Of a stretch of DNA of 64,000 nucleotides, positions 1-11,342 are shown piece by piece. Where the stretch lies: positions 744,001 to 808,000 of the forward strand of contig JAGPYM010000013.1 in the NCBI GenBank assembly GCA_020736575.1, written 5' to 3'. Position numbers and translations under genes: made by a program. The notes under the pieces were generated by a model. That model searched no databases. It saw nothing but the letters and a program-made list of their open reading frames with translations, and had not been told where the DNA came from. Source of the DNA: Thelonectria olida. Its lineage: Eukaryota; Ascomycota; Sordariomycetes; Hypocreales; Nectriaceae. The number at the start of each line of letters is the position of its first letter. Position 1 is the stretch's first letter.

Positions 1-2001
1 GAGGATGTCTCTTGTCCTCTTATCTCTAGGTGTGCTGCGTTCAAGGTTGACGTTCCACGGTCGTGGAAGAACGACAATGGTGCCAATTTTGAACTCGACT
101 TGATGTCGACCTTTCAGACTGCCTTGAGCCTCGATGACTTTGCGAATCTCACTCTGGACGAGAACAAGAGTCAAGAGATTATTATCATGTGGGACACGTT
201 CTCAATGACCTATGAGGCCGAACTGGCTGCCTTGCGCCGCTTCATCGAGGAACCTCGTCTTGAGGACCGAGCGTTGAGCCTCAAGTCGAAGAATGTCTTT
301 CAAATGATCCTGGACTTCCACGGCAGCTGGAAGACGTATTTAAACCTTCACCTCGAGTTTCCTCATTTGAAGAACCCGGCTCATCCAGCACATCGGATCC
401 CGAAGTCACTGCTTCAGAAGTTCATGGCATTCAACGCGGATCACCGCGCCGCTTACGACGGCCTGACTCAAATCCCCAACGGATTGTACTTTGTGAATGG
501 CTGTCCAGGCTCAGGGAAAACCGAGTGGAACTTGGTATTGTCGGCTCTTATCCAAAGCAAGCGGCGTCCTGGGAGCAAGAAAAGACACAGCCCAATCCTT
601 TTCGTTGTGGATCTCAATAAGACCGTAGACGATGCTGCTGATCGATACTTCAACCTTTGCAAAGCAGCGGGACTCAAGCTGCGGATTGTGCGAATGCATG
701 GCTGGCCATACGAAATGAGGAACAGCAGCAAGTTGAATGGGACTTTGTCCAAAGGAAGCGACCAGAACCGCCAAGACGAGCTCGATTTTACCAAGAAGTT
801 CCTGACCACAGGGAGTATTGCCAAACACACAGGCACGCAGAGAAATCCTGACAAGGCCCCTACACTTGACGAGGCAGCCTGGGAGTACTTTGAAAAACAC
901 AAGCGCGACTGTTTCTTTACGCTGAAGCGCGTTCTGGCGAGCATGGAGGCTGGCGAAGTTCTGACCACAGAGGATTAGAAAGCCCTGAGAAGTCAGGTTT
1001 CCTTGCTCTACCGCGCAGTCCTGGCACAAACGGATTTTATTGCGACAACCCCTGTTGCGGCCTACGGGAGTTTTTCAAAGCTATTTCGCGCCGATATTGT
1101 GTTCGTTGACGAAGCACCTCACGCGCGCGAGTTGACAACATTGATCCCACTTGCCTTCTTTGAGCCGATTGCATGGATTTTGACTGGAGATGTGAACCAG
1201 ACTCGACCCTTCGTCAAAGGTGGCGATAGGCGCGATACAAAGAAACTTGGATTGACTTTCAATCCATATGCAGATCAGCTTCGGATGAGCATAATGGCAC
1301 GAGCTGCCCATCTGGGTGCCATAAACAGCCAGTTGTTGGTAAACAAGCGATCCCATGGCAACTTGCATGGGCTCCCGTCGACCATGTTTTACCAGGGGCA
1401 AATGTCATCAGGTTGGAACGGCAATCAGCGATACCCTCCCAGTGTTCTGTACCTGAAGAAGTACCTTCAGGCGCTAGGCGGCGTCTCGAATATGGATGAG
1501 AACCGTGCCGTCATCAGACTCAAGGACAGCTGTGAAGAGTCGCATCTTAGCAGCTTCTGGAACCCGGTTCATCACCGATGGATCCTTGAGCAAACAAAGG
1601 AGCTCTTAGTCAACCAGGAATTCAGGAGCATAGACAACTCTGATAAGCCGGGAAACATCATGATCCAGACGCCGTACAGCACGTCTGAAAGATTCTTCTT
1701 CGCTGAAGTCAGGCAATGGCCTGAAGACTGGCAGAAGCGGGTGCGAGTAATGACAGTCGACAAAGCACAGGGAAATCAAGCCGATGTGGTGTTCTTGGAC
1801 ATGGTCCGAACTACCAAGGCGGGTTTTATGAATGAAGCACAACGACTGAATGTTGCCATCACCCGCGCACGTCAGGCTGAGGTTATATTGATGCATTACC
1901 AGATGACATGGAGGCCCAGCCGAGGACGACTGATCCGAGCCGAATACACTTCACAGATCTGGGACGACGCGGTGAAGCACAATCGTATGTTTGAGCTTTG
2001 A
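1..2001 (+). pseudogene. SF1 (Upf1/Dna2-like) helicase-like gene, 5' partial, interrupted by in-frame TAG
   Basis: The reading frame is open from base 1 with no start in view, so the gene begins left of the window. It stops at a TAG at 976-978 and resumes in the same frame to a TGA at 1999-2001. The first half carries a Walker A motif, GCPGSGKT, near 505-525. The second half carries helicase motif II (VFVDEAPHA), motif III (LTGDVNQTRPF), and motifs V/VI (KAQGNQADVVF, then RLNVAITRAR), the order expected of superfamily-1 RNA/DNA helicases with an AAA_12-type C-terminal domain. The TAG separates the Walker A half from the motif II half, so neither product alone would be a working ATPase. No good intron spans the stop; a GTTCTG donor at 958 with an acceptor at 993-995 would give an intron under 40 nt. 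I read it as a decayed or recently disabled gene. Readthrough or a sequencing error are the alternatives. Confidence 0.75.
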
Positions 2002-2711
2002 GATGACGATTTGCGTGGCTTCGAGGAGATGATGCAAGGCGCATCAGCATTGTAGCAAGGCAGGTGGAAGAGAACACCTGGATTGGTGATAGTATTGGGT
2101 GCTGTGTCTTTGGGTTTGGACAGATGCACATGTACAAATATTGGAGCCCATGAAGGAAGCAGACAGACAGTCGATGAAATTAAATGAACTGTTCATGCAC
2201 AGAACTTGGTACATAGCTGTTTGGTTTTCGAGAGGAGCCTCTCTTGTTTGTTGCTGTGATGACTAACTACCCGACTGGTGAGGGCCGGACTGTTTCGTAG
2301 TGCACGGCTTCGTAGGATGTAGGCTCTGGTTCGCCGATGCGAATATTGGCTTCGTACGAATACTCATCTCAAGTTCACGACACGAGCTGCCGGTTTGGAG
2401 TTACCGATGAGGGTGCGGATCCCGACGGGGCCGTTACGGTTTGGGAAAAAGGGACTTTGGTATTTAGAGGCTGGAGAATGGGTGGCCAAAGCTTCATGTC
2501 CTGTCAACGCGCAGGTCCATGTCGTGTCAGAGGGCAGGCCCTTTTGTTATGCGAGGAATTTGGCAAACATGAGTGAGGTGGGAGGAGGCGACAAGTGCGA
2601 CAGTGGCGAAAAAGGGAACGGTTGTTAGTCTTGCATGTCAATTAGTTAAGTCAGTGCCTGGGCTCTGGCAGGATGCCCACCCGAACCATGGCTGCATTTT
2701 ATAGTTAATGA
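2002..2711. other. Intergenic, no supported gene
   Basis: This stretch follows the helicase stop. Short open frames exist on the + strand between 2337 and 2628, but they show no recognisable domain and no homologous-looking composition, so I do not call them. Confidence 0.5.
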
Positions 2712-3160
2712 GAGAATCCTTCGCTTCTCGCCGACCCAGCCGCAGTCTTCCAGGATGCCGCCAAGGCCAATGGTGGTAAGATTCGTAGGATCGCAGACAG
2801 TGTCAAGCTATATATTGCCAAAGACGAAGGGAGCTGGCACACCTTGCTTGACGCTGGCCTGCCCCCAAGCTGCGGACCATATATAGGTCTGGAGGGCCTG
2901 CTGGTGGATGGCAAGATTGGAATATCTGCCTCGAACCGTAGTAACTTCAAGGGCCGATTTGGATCAAGACGTAAGTTCTCCTTCCATTTCCTACCATATT
3001 TGCAGTAGTTCGGAAGACTGATAGCGAGAGAGTTGCCCATACATATCAGGATGATATCACGAAGGAAGGCATGGAGAATTACGACGCTGAAATCCACATA
3101 GTGGTGGTGTCGCTGCAGGTGTCTTGGCTCTCTGGCTTGGCTTTTTTCAACCCACCATAA
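2712..3160 (+). pseudogene. Coding-like relic of unknown function
   Basis: A frame opens just after a TGA at 2709-2711 and runs 98 codons with protein-like composition (for example SVKLYIAKDEGSWHTLLDAG and GPYIGLEGLLVDGKIG) but contains no methionine. It reaches GTAAGT at 2971. Removing 2971-3005 (35 nt, short for a fungal intron) keeps the frame open through QDDITKEGMENYDAEIHIVV to a TAA at 3158-3160. A possible upstream acceptor lies at ...CCGCAG near 2745. No start exon is evident upstream. I do not recognise the family. It may be the 3' part of a degraded gene or an internal exon of one whose 5' end I cannot find. Confidence 0.3.
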
Positions 3161-4014
3161 GGCTGGCGAATGGAGGGATTCAACGCATGTCTCGGGTCGG
3201 GTGTTAGACAAGCGGCATATGCAAGCTGCAGTGAGAAAAAATGGTGTCTTATTTCCCCATCCTTCTTTCGACGCTTTTCTGGCTCTTGTTCCTCAGATGG
3301 ATGGCGATTGGGGCATGGTGACACGAATGCTCGAGAAATAAGACGGAGGGAAGTTAACAACCACGGACTTCATTCATGCCATGGTGAGAGGCTGCTGTGG
3401 TACACTTGGGCAACCGTCGCGGTAGCACAGATGCACGCGGCTGCACGGCACCTTTGAGCTGTCTCGGTGGCCACAACCGAAGAAAGACGCGGCGCGGAAG
3501 CCCCGGCTTCAATGGCTCGCAGGTGGCATTGGATTGAACAGTTGCAGCAGCAATGCAGTTGGCCTGTAAGACGGACATACCTTACATGTGGGTAGTAAGC
3601 TGCCGACTTCAGGTATGCGGTAGGTAGCGGGAATAGAAGACGAACGGATGGAGGAAGCAGTTTTATGGCGGTTCACACGAGGGACCTAGTTTCGTCCCTC
3701 TGCCACATCACATGCCGCCGTCGTAGTGAGACCTGATGCGGCCCCCAATCCAACCACACATGCAAACAAATCTTCAACGACCAAGTCCAAGCTTCAAACT
3801 CGAGGTTGTGCAGCGGGTGGCTTAGACTTGTTAGACCGTCGGCTACCCGCTGCTTGAAAAGAAAAGCGGGACCAGAAGCTGACGTTGCTGATTGCTCTGG
3901 CCAATCGCCAGCCACCAATCGCGCTGTGATGGAGTCGTTGTTTCGAAGCCTTTCGGATCCCCCATCTCTTTTTGCTAGAGATTCGGCTTTGATGATCTGG
4001 GAAGGCGGTGGTGA

Positions 4015-4040
4015 CTGCTGCTGCTGCTGCTGCTGCTGCT
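4015..4040 (+). repeat. (CTG)n microsatellite
   Basis: About eight uninterrupted CTG units occur upstream of the zinc-finger gene. It lies in no supported coding frame. Confidence 0.9.
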
Positions 4041-4351
4041 AGTTACTGCTGAGGACCCTTTGCCGGTGAGGCTGAAGGCTTCCCACCCTCTCCCCCAAAT
4101 CCCTGAAGCACCTGGCTGGGCTAGACTTGCAAGCAAGCGGAGCATGGATTAGCCATGGCCATATTTAGACCATGAGGCAATGGATCCTGGGCCGTCGTAG
4201 TCGTACACACACCCAACCCAACGCAGAGCATTGTGTGAGTCCATGTGCCCTGGACTGATTTGAGGAACCAGACCTCAGCGTTAGCTGTAGCATCGAATAG
4301 TAAGCTCCGTTGATGAATCCGAGGTTCCATGGACCCAAAGATTGTTTCGAC

Positions 4352-4430
4352 TCCACCATCTCTCTCCCCCGTCTCTCTCTCTCTCTCGCGCGCTTTCACT
4401 TCCTCCTTCTTCCACACTCTCTGCCGCTTC
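4352..4430 (+). promoter_or_regulatory. CT-rich tract in the 5' leader
   Basis: A run of CT dinucleotides followed by C/T-rich sequence sits about 0.7 kb upstream of the start codon at 5102. Such tracts are common near transcription starts of filamentous fungal genes. The role here is inferred from position only. Confidence 0.4.
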
Positions 4431-5101
4431 TCTTACAGCACGCACCGACCACGCGCTGCCAGTCGTCCAGTCGCATTGGCTACCGCAGGTACTTCGTACG
4501 GCGTCAGCCCAACCCCGACAGCCCCAGGTTTTACCCTTTGGCCTTCTCCCCCCCTCGAGTCCTCGTCCCATGGCCGCTCTGCTCTCAGCTCACACGCCCT
4601 TTACCATGATGCGATGACCTTGTGAACCAAATTCCCGTCTTTTATTTCCATCTTCTTTTTTAATCCCCATCCAATTTCTCCCAGCATCGTCGCGTCTCGT
4701 CCTGCCCTCACTCCCTCGGTAGCGAACGGGCCTCCATTCTCATTCCCATTTCCCTCCCGTCCCAATCCCAGTCGACGGCGGCCTCCCAGAACCAAATCAA
4801 ACCAAGTCCAACTGTCTGTCTCAGACCGCGCCGCGCCCGCCCGCCGCGCCGGCTCAAATCGACACTATCTACACTGGGTACAGTAACTGGGCTACCTACA
4901 GCGCACTACACCACCCGACCAGACGACGGGACCTGCCGACAATTCGCCCGCAACCAACTTCTCCAACCAGCCGTCGCTGGTCACGGCTCTTCCTCGACCT
5001 CCAAGCAACACGCGCCGCTGGATCCTGCTTGGTGGGATTGACCCGACGAACCTCCTAACCCCCACCGATTCTCGATTTGAAGGAGGAGGAGGACCGACAT
5101 C

Positions 5102-6991
5102 ATGGACCTCGCTCCCAGGGCCGTCTTGGCCAAGCGCCAGCTGAGCAAAGGAGGCATTGCCGGCGTCGTTGTCGGTGTCTGCGTCGCCGTCGCTCTCGCC
5201 CTCTGCTTCCTCTATCCAGTGGTCATCCGCCGAATCATCCGACGACGACGCCAACAGCGACGCGACAAGGAAAAGCAAGACGCCGAGGCCGGACAGATCC
5301 CTTCTCCAGGCCAATCCGCAGGAACAGATCACGAACGCCGAGTCTCCTCGCAGGATTCATTCAAGCCTAGCGACGATCTGGCACGAGGGGGGGTTGACAC
5401 AAGCTCTGTCAAGGACGTAGCATGGACTCCTGTGGATGGAATTGCTCGTTCTGATAGTCAGAGGCTTGATCAGGTCCCTCGTTCCGTTCCCATCGACAAC
5501 AATGTGCAGCCAAGGTTTACGCAGCCTATACGGTCCGAGTCTCAGATCACCGCTTTCACTGGATACGAGGAAGAGTTTGTGCCGGAATCAATCATCAACA
5601 CTCGTGATGGAACTTTGAATGGTACCAGCGCCGATTACTACAACCCTCAGGTCCCGGACTCGGCCTTTGGCATGACTGAAGAACCGCAAGCTCAACCCGA
5701 CCCTGAACGATCGTTGTCCCGTGGAAGCTCTTTACGGCACAACCTCAAGCAGATGTTTAGCAGGAAGAGCACGCGCGACCAGACCTCGCCGACGTCCCCG
5801 ATCTTTGGCGAGAGTTTCGATTTCAACAACAGGAACATTTCCTTCTCACAAGATGCTCCTCTTCAGCGCATCACAACGGCCGAGGTGACGACCGAGTCTC
5901 CAACCGACATCCACCCTCCAGCATCCGATATGCTCCCTCCGTCCGATTCTCAGGCTCTAGGATCTCCCATCAACCTACCAGTCAAGCAAAACAGTGATGC
6001 TACTCAACACGTTCATACCCCTCCTCAATCACCTCCCGAGTTCAAGTTCGCATCCTCGGCATCTCCGCCCACTCACCCAGCTCCTGGAACCGTCAACCCC
6101 ATGGATATAATGCCGGCGATGACGCAGTCTGAGCAGTGGCATCGGACGGAACACCAGCTTTACATGTCGTACACTCAATCTTCCCCTACCACTCTTCCCC
6201 CATCCGACCAACCTCCCCCAGAGGTTCCAACTGATTCTCCCTCGCCATTTACCCTTCCTCCGAGCTTCCCTATAGCTATAGCTACTCCGATTGTTCAAAC
6301 GCCCACTCCGACGCAAGAGTACGCATCGTTCAAGCAGGAGCCTCTTGACGAAGTCGACGTTGCCATGGTGGAAATCCCATCTCATAACCACCTTACACCT
6401 GCACCAGAGCGCGATGCTCGGCACCAAAGCTATCACTCAGATGTATCAACACCTTTCCCAGGACCCGCATCCACCAATGCTTCAACTCTCAACACCCCCG
6501 CGACCCAATTAGACACACCTTCCCCCAACTCTGAGGGAACCTCCGACTATAACCACAGCGTATCACCGCACAGCGGCAGCAACCTTTCACCTCGGACTGG
6601 AGGTTTTCCTTGTAATGAGCCTGGCTGCGGCCAGGTGTTTGATCAGCCCCACAAGCTGAAGTAGGTTCTGACTGTGCATTGGTTCGTTTCAGACATATTA
6701 ATGGGCTATAGGCATCATCAGCGATATCATACCAAGGAACACAAGTGCACCTACCCCAACTGCGGGAAGGGCTTCGGAACCAAGACACATCTTCAACGGC
6801 ATATCAACGACAGACATGAAAAGAAAAAGAAGTTCCACTGCGCCGTCCAAGGATGTGACTATTCGAGACAAGGAGGGAAGGGGTTCCCCCGAAAGGACAA
6901 CTGGAAACGCCACATGACCAAGATACACAACTTGGATCAAAGGTTTCTGCCGGAACCCGACGAAGTCGACTCGGACATGACAGGTGTATGA
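5102..6991 (+). CDS. Membrane-anchored protein with C-terminal C2H2 zinc fingers
   Basis: Two exons, 5102-6660 and 6712-6991, with one intron (GTAGGT...TATAG, 51 nt) give 612 residues. Near the N-terminus (about residues 17-38) is one hydrophobic helix, GGIAGVVVGVCVAVALAL and onward, followed at once by a run of arginines (RRIIRRRRQQRR). By the positive-inside rule the N-terminus lies outside and the rest faces the cytosol. A long Ser/Pro/Thr-rich, probably disordered region follows. The C-terminus carries three fingers: two canonical C-X4-C-X12-H-X3/4-H fingers (CNEPGC..., CTYPNC...) and a third with a longer C-to-H loop (CAVQGC...H-X4-H). The intron splits the first finger, and the splice restores its LKHHQRYH end. 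I infer a transcription factor held at a membrane. The membrane anchor could instead be a fortuitous hydrophobic segment, but the flanking charges argue otherwise. Targets are unknown. Confidence 0.85.
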
Positions 6992-7614
6992 GAGACACTC
7001 AACGACACCACCAGGGCTTGCGCCCATCATGTTGGAACTGGTTAGAGTCGTAGACACAATCAATTGTCTGCGGCTCAACTGTTCAGAGGAGCATTCTATT
7101 CACTAGACGGACGCAGGATTGGCATTCATGTCGGAACAGGAGCATGGAGAGGTTGGCGTTGGATTATTATTAGGCCACAACCACGAGACCAAGGATTTGT
7201 AACTGCACTGGGCAGTGCGAATTGCGTCGAACTACGGAACCGGAGTCGAGGCTCTGGGCCGACCTTCATCACCAGTTTACTAACCTTTTTTCGTTTCCTT
7301 TTTTTGAGCGATTCATCATACTCTCGTTTTAAGCAAACAATCTCCAGCGGGCAAAGAAGGGAACCAACCATATGGGAATTAAAAGTCCGTTAACGGACGG
7401 GAAAGGAATCACAAGGCGTTTGGGATTTTCGAAGAGGTCGGTTCGTCTTTGAGATGAACTCAGCCTGTTTATTCTCTGGGTATCTATTTAAGTATCGTGT
7501 ATAACTGAGCGATGGATGAATACAGAATAAAAAAAGCGACTCCAGACACCATATACCCTCTCCTTTTCCATGCTCTATGTGATTTAGTCGTCGTAAATGT
7601 CCTTCTTTGCCTTT
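6992..7614. other. Convergent 3' region between the zinc-finger gene and RRP40
   Basis: Both neighbouring genes end here. The sequence holds T-rich stretches suited to polyadenylation but no supported gene. Confidence 0.5.
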
Positions 7615-8426
7615 CTAACTCAGCTCTTTGACGAGTTTCCTTACCAGTTTCACTTGATCCTCAACGCTTAATCTCTTCTCATCCGTCTCTTGCACCGCGC
7701 GTCCCACGGCAATGATGGCCTTGGAGCTGTCACTGTCCACCCAGAGCTTGCCGTTCCTACCCGTAGCCGTCTCGAACTGCAAGCCCGCCTTACCGAGCTC
7801 CTCAAGCACAACTACCTTACCCTCAGTGACGCTCTTGGGCATCATCAGCCGACGAGCCATGCCGAGGGAGATGGAGAAGAGCATGCCGCCGGCCAGGGGG
7901 CCGAGGCCTTCGGACTTTCCGGTTGAGGAGGAGACGCACTCGAGCTCAGGGTCCATGTGCTTGTTGGCCATGGTGACGCGGCCGTAGACTAGGGCACCGG
8001 CGTTGAGCTGGGGACGGGTCTTTTTCGTGGCGCCCTCGAAGGAGAGCTGCGGCAAGAGGGCGGGAGTGGTGTAGTCGGAGAGGGTTACGTAGTAGACTTC
8101 TGCGGCGGAGTGGTGGATGACTCCGATGACGAGCTCGCCGGCTCTAGGTTGGTACTGCAGATTTGGTCAATTGGGATGTTCCTTTTGGTTTTGGGAAAAG
8201 ATGATCTAGAGAGTAGGGGAAAACTTACTCGTCCGTGGGCATTCTCGACGCGGATGGCATTCTTTTGGGCTTCGGTGACGAGCCGACCGGCGAGCGTGGG
8301 GACGAGGTCGTTGGGAGGAACGTGTCGCAGGCCGGGGCCGAGACGAAGGGGTTTCTTAGGGTGGGAGGGAATGAGGGAGGGATCGATGTGGTCGCCTGGG
8401 AGGACGAAGACTGCTTCGGCGGCCAT
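7615..8426 (-). CDS. RRP40: Exosome complex RNA-binding subunit Rrp40
   Basis: Exons 8229-8426 and 7615-8154 (intron 8155-8228, GTAAGT...CTGCAG) give 245 residues, against about 240 for yeast Rrp40. The protein is one of the three S1/KH cap subunits of the RNA exosome, which guides RNA into the 3'-5' nuclease core in nucleus and cytoplasm. The N-terminal domain begins VFVLPGDHIDP. An S1-type beta barrel follows (RAGELVIGVI... and NAGALVYGRVTMANKHMDPE). The KH domain carries GRNG, the GxNG variant typical of Rrp40, in ATGRNGKLWVDS. The start at 8426 is the first ATG and fits the conserved N-terminus. It is transcribed head to head with SSZ1, the two starts being 673 bp apart. Confidence 0.95.
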
Positions 8427-9099
8427 GGTGGGCTGGCGGGTTGGTACGCTGCTCAGGGTTGTGGTGGTGTAAGATGCGACGGCCGCAATTGTCTTGTCTT
8501 GAGAGCTTCATTGGAAAATCCATGGCAGTGGAGGGTGTCGGCATGGTGGGGCAGAGGTACGTACCGCCCGGATCCTCTGCCCGGAGCCCAGATGGGTTCG
8601 CTGGTTGTAACGGTGCCGCTTTGTGGTAGATGGGCGAGGGATAGGTTTCAGTATTCAGAAAATGTCTTCACTAAATAACGTATTAGTATCTCCAAATGGT
8701 TGCATTTTACAGTTGAAAGCTGTGCTTACATGGGTATAAAATCCCATTTTGAAATCATTGATAAGATGCATTCACCCAGATCGTTGTGCGATGGCCAGCC
8801 CTCAACCAGTAGAGCCTCTGCTTTATAAAGCGGCAGCTGCGCTAGGCCGCCTTTGTCAATTTCGCTGTTGCCCACCACTGCCCAGCAAAACCCATCATCC
8901 AAATTTTTGGTGATCCAGTAAAAAAAACTACCCCACCACCACTGCCACTACTGCCCATCCGCCAAACAAATCTTCCCCTCCAAAACTTCACTCTGCAATC
9001 CTCTCTCCTGTCTCGTCTGCTGTAAGACAACTGACCCCGGGCTACAATCTCTTCTCCTCCCTTCTTTTCACATAATTTATTTCACTTCACACCGGTTCC
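8427..9099. promoter_or_regulatory. Shared intergenic promoter region of RRP40 and SSZ1
   Basis: This interval separates two divergent start codons and contains no supported gene. The SSZ1-proximal side (about 8890-9095) is C/T-rich on the + strand, like a leader. A common bidirectional promoter is inferred from arrangement only. Confidence 0.5.
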
Positions 9100-10990
9100 A
9101 TGAGTGACAACGCTGGCGCTGCGGGGCCTGAGCCCGGCGACCGAGTCGCCATTGGCATCACCTTTGGCAACACCAACAGTTCCATTGCCTACACTGTCGA
9201 TGACAAGGCTGAGGTTATTGCCAACGAGGATGGTGGTATGTATTAATTTTGTTGCGGGTTTCTTCGTGCCGAGTCTCTGTTGCGCTGCGTCTTGCGCGCG
9301 AGTGACAGTAGCATAAATTCACAAAACTTCCACAGGCTAACTAATTCCTCTCCCACTAGACCGTCAGATCCCTACCGTTCTCTCCTACGTCGACGGCGAC
9401 GAGTACTATGGTGGCCAGGCCAAGAGCTTCCTCGTCCGCAACCCTACCAACACCATCGCCAACTTCCGGGATTTTCTCGGTAAAGAGTATGCCTGTCTCG
9501 ATTCACGCGACCTCTCAAAAGCGCAGCCAGGCTAATTGACGCCGCACAGATTCAAGTCCATCGACCCTACCCACAACCATGCTTCCTCTCATCCCCAGGA
9601 AGTTGACGGCGCTGTTTCCTTCACCGTAAAAGACAAGGTCGAGGAGGACGCTTCCACCCTCTCCGTCTCCGAGACCGCTACTCGATACCTTCGCCGCCTC
9701 GTCGGTTCTGCCTCCGACTACCTGGGCAAGAAGGTCACCTCCGCCGTCATTACCGTTCCCACCAACTTCACCGAGAAGCAGCGCGAGGCCCTCATCAAGG
9801 CCGCCAACGATGCCGACCTCGAGGTTCTTCAGCTCATCTCTGACCCCGTCGCTGCCGTCCTCGCCTACGACGCCCGCCCCGAGGCTACTATCAAGGACAA
9901 GATCATTGTCGTCGCTGACCTTGGTGGTACCCGCTCCGATGTTGCCGTTGTTGCCTCCCGAGGTGGCATGTACACCATCCTCGCTACCGCCCACGACTAC
10001 GAGTTCGCTGGTGTCCACCTTGACCAGGCCTTGATGGAGTACTTCGCCAAGGAGTTCCAGAAGAAGCACAGCATTGACCCCCGTAACAACGCCCGCAGTG
10101 TCGCCAAGCTCCGTCTCGAGGCCGAGGCCACCAAGCGAACTCTCAGCTTGGGCACCAACGCCCAGTTCAGTGTTGAGAGTCTGGCGGACGGCTTTGACTT
10201 CTCCGCGACTATCAACAGGATGCGATATGAGATGGTCGGCCGCAAGGTGTTTGAGGGTTTCAACCGTTTGGTTGAGAGCGTGATCAAGAAGGCTGAGCTT
10301 GATGTCCTCGACATTGACGAGGTCATTCTGTGCGGTGGTACTTCCCACACTCCCCGCATCGCCAACAACCTCCGTAACATCTTCCCCGAGACCACCGACA
10401 TTCTGGCCCCTGCCACCAGCACGACTGCTATCAACCCCTCCGAGCTTCTGTCCCGTGGTGCCGCTCTCCAGGCCTCCCTGGTCCAGGAGTACGAGTCTAC
10501 CGACATTGAGCAGTCTACTCACCCCGCTGTCACCACCCTGAAGCACATCTCCAACGCCGTTGGTGTCATTACCGTCGGCGCCGATGGCGGGGAGACTTTC
10601 ACCCCCGTTATGCCCTCCGAGACTGCCGTTCCTGCCCGCCGCACCATCCAGATCCCTGCTCCTAAGGAGGGCGGTGATGTCCTTATCAAGGTCGTTGAGG
10701 GTGGCACTCATATCAAGGTGACAAAGCCTGAGCCCAAGTCCAAGAATGCTACCGTCGAGGATGCCGATTCGGACGATTCTGATTTCGACTCGGATGAGGA
10801 CGAGGAGGAGGAGACGCGTGAGAAAATCTGGAAGGTTGGCAGCCCTCTCGCCGAGGCTGCGATCAGGGGTGTCAAGGCTGGTGGCAAGGTCGAGGTGACG
10901 ATTAACGTTCAGGCCGACTTGGGCGTTGTCATTACGGCCCGGGAAGTGGGTGGCAAGGGTGGTGTGCGAGGAAACATCAAGGGTCAGTAA
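9100..10990 (+). CDS. SSZ1: Hsp70-type ribosome-associated chaperone Ssz1
   Basis: Exons 9100-9235, 9360-9486 and 9550-10990 give 567 residues. Ssz1 is the atypical Hsp70 that pairs with zuotin to form the ribosome-associated complex, which stimulates Ssb-type Hsp70s at the polypeptide exit tunnel. The N-terminal nucleotide-binding fold is visible (VAIGITFGNTNSSIAY, SAVITVPTNFTEKQREAL, LCGGTSHTPRI). The usual DLGGGTFD phosphate loop reads DLGGTRSDVAVV, consistent with an Hsp70 that does not need ATP hydrolysis. The C-terminal substrate domain is short, as in Ssz1, and includes an acidic stretch (DSDDSDFDSDEDEEEE). The short first exons fit conserved Ssz1 protein sequence across each junction. 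Cytosolic, no signal peptide. It shares its upstream region with RRP40. Confidence 0.95.
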
Positions 10991-11342
10991 ATTGACAATT
11001 GCGAGGAGATATGATGGCACCTTGATTCGGATGGAAACGAGAAAAGCACGGGTTTTACGTCCATGAAATAGAAGGAGGGAAGTACAAAAGTCACGGATTT
11101 TGTAGGAGCGTCTAGATGCACGATAGATTGGGGGTTCTCAATGTCCAGGGACCCCGGGATGAATTGAATGATAGATTCCAATATTCAACTTTTAAGACAT
11201 AAAAAGGGAGGATTGCCCTCACTGAACTAACGAAATAATATATACTGATTCTTACTATGGTCAAATTGAATACTACCTTAGTAGATTTCGCTCATGGCTG
11301 ATCATGCAGGCCTTATCCCAATAGCACAACGCTCTTTGTTTC
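10991..11342. other. Convergent 3' region of SSZ1 and the NT-C2 gene
   Basis: AT-richer sequence between two stop codons. It probably contains both polyadenylation sites. I see no gene. Confidence 0.5.

Larger units (their letters stand above)
3161..5101. other. Intergenic region and leader of the zinc-finger gene
   Basis: No gene is supported. From about 4330 onward the + strand is strongly pyrimidine-rich and lacks coding character, which fits the promoter and 5' leader of the gene starting at 5102. Confidence 0.5.

Noticed and set aside
9515..11020. 501-codon open frame on the minus strand opposite SSZ1
   Set aside because: Long antisense frames opposite Hsp70 genes are a known by-product of their codon bias. 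Its Leu/Gly/Val-rich sequence has no domain, and the + strand gene is unmistakable.
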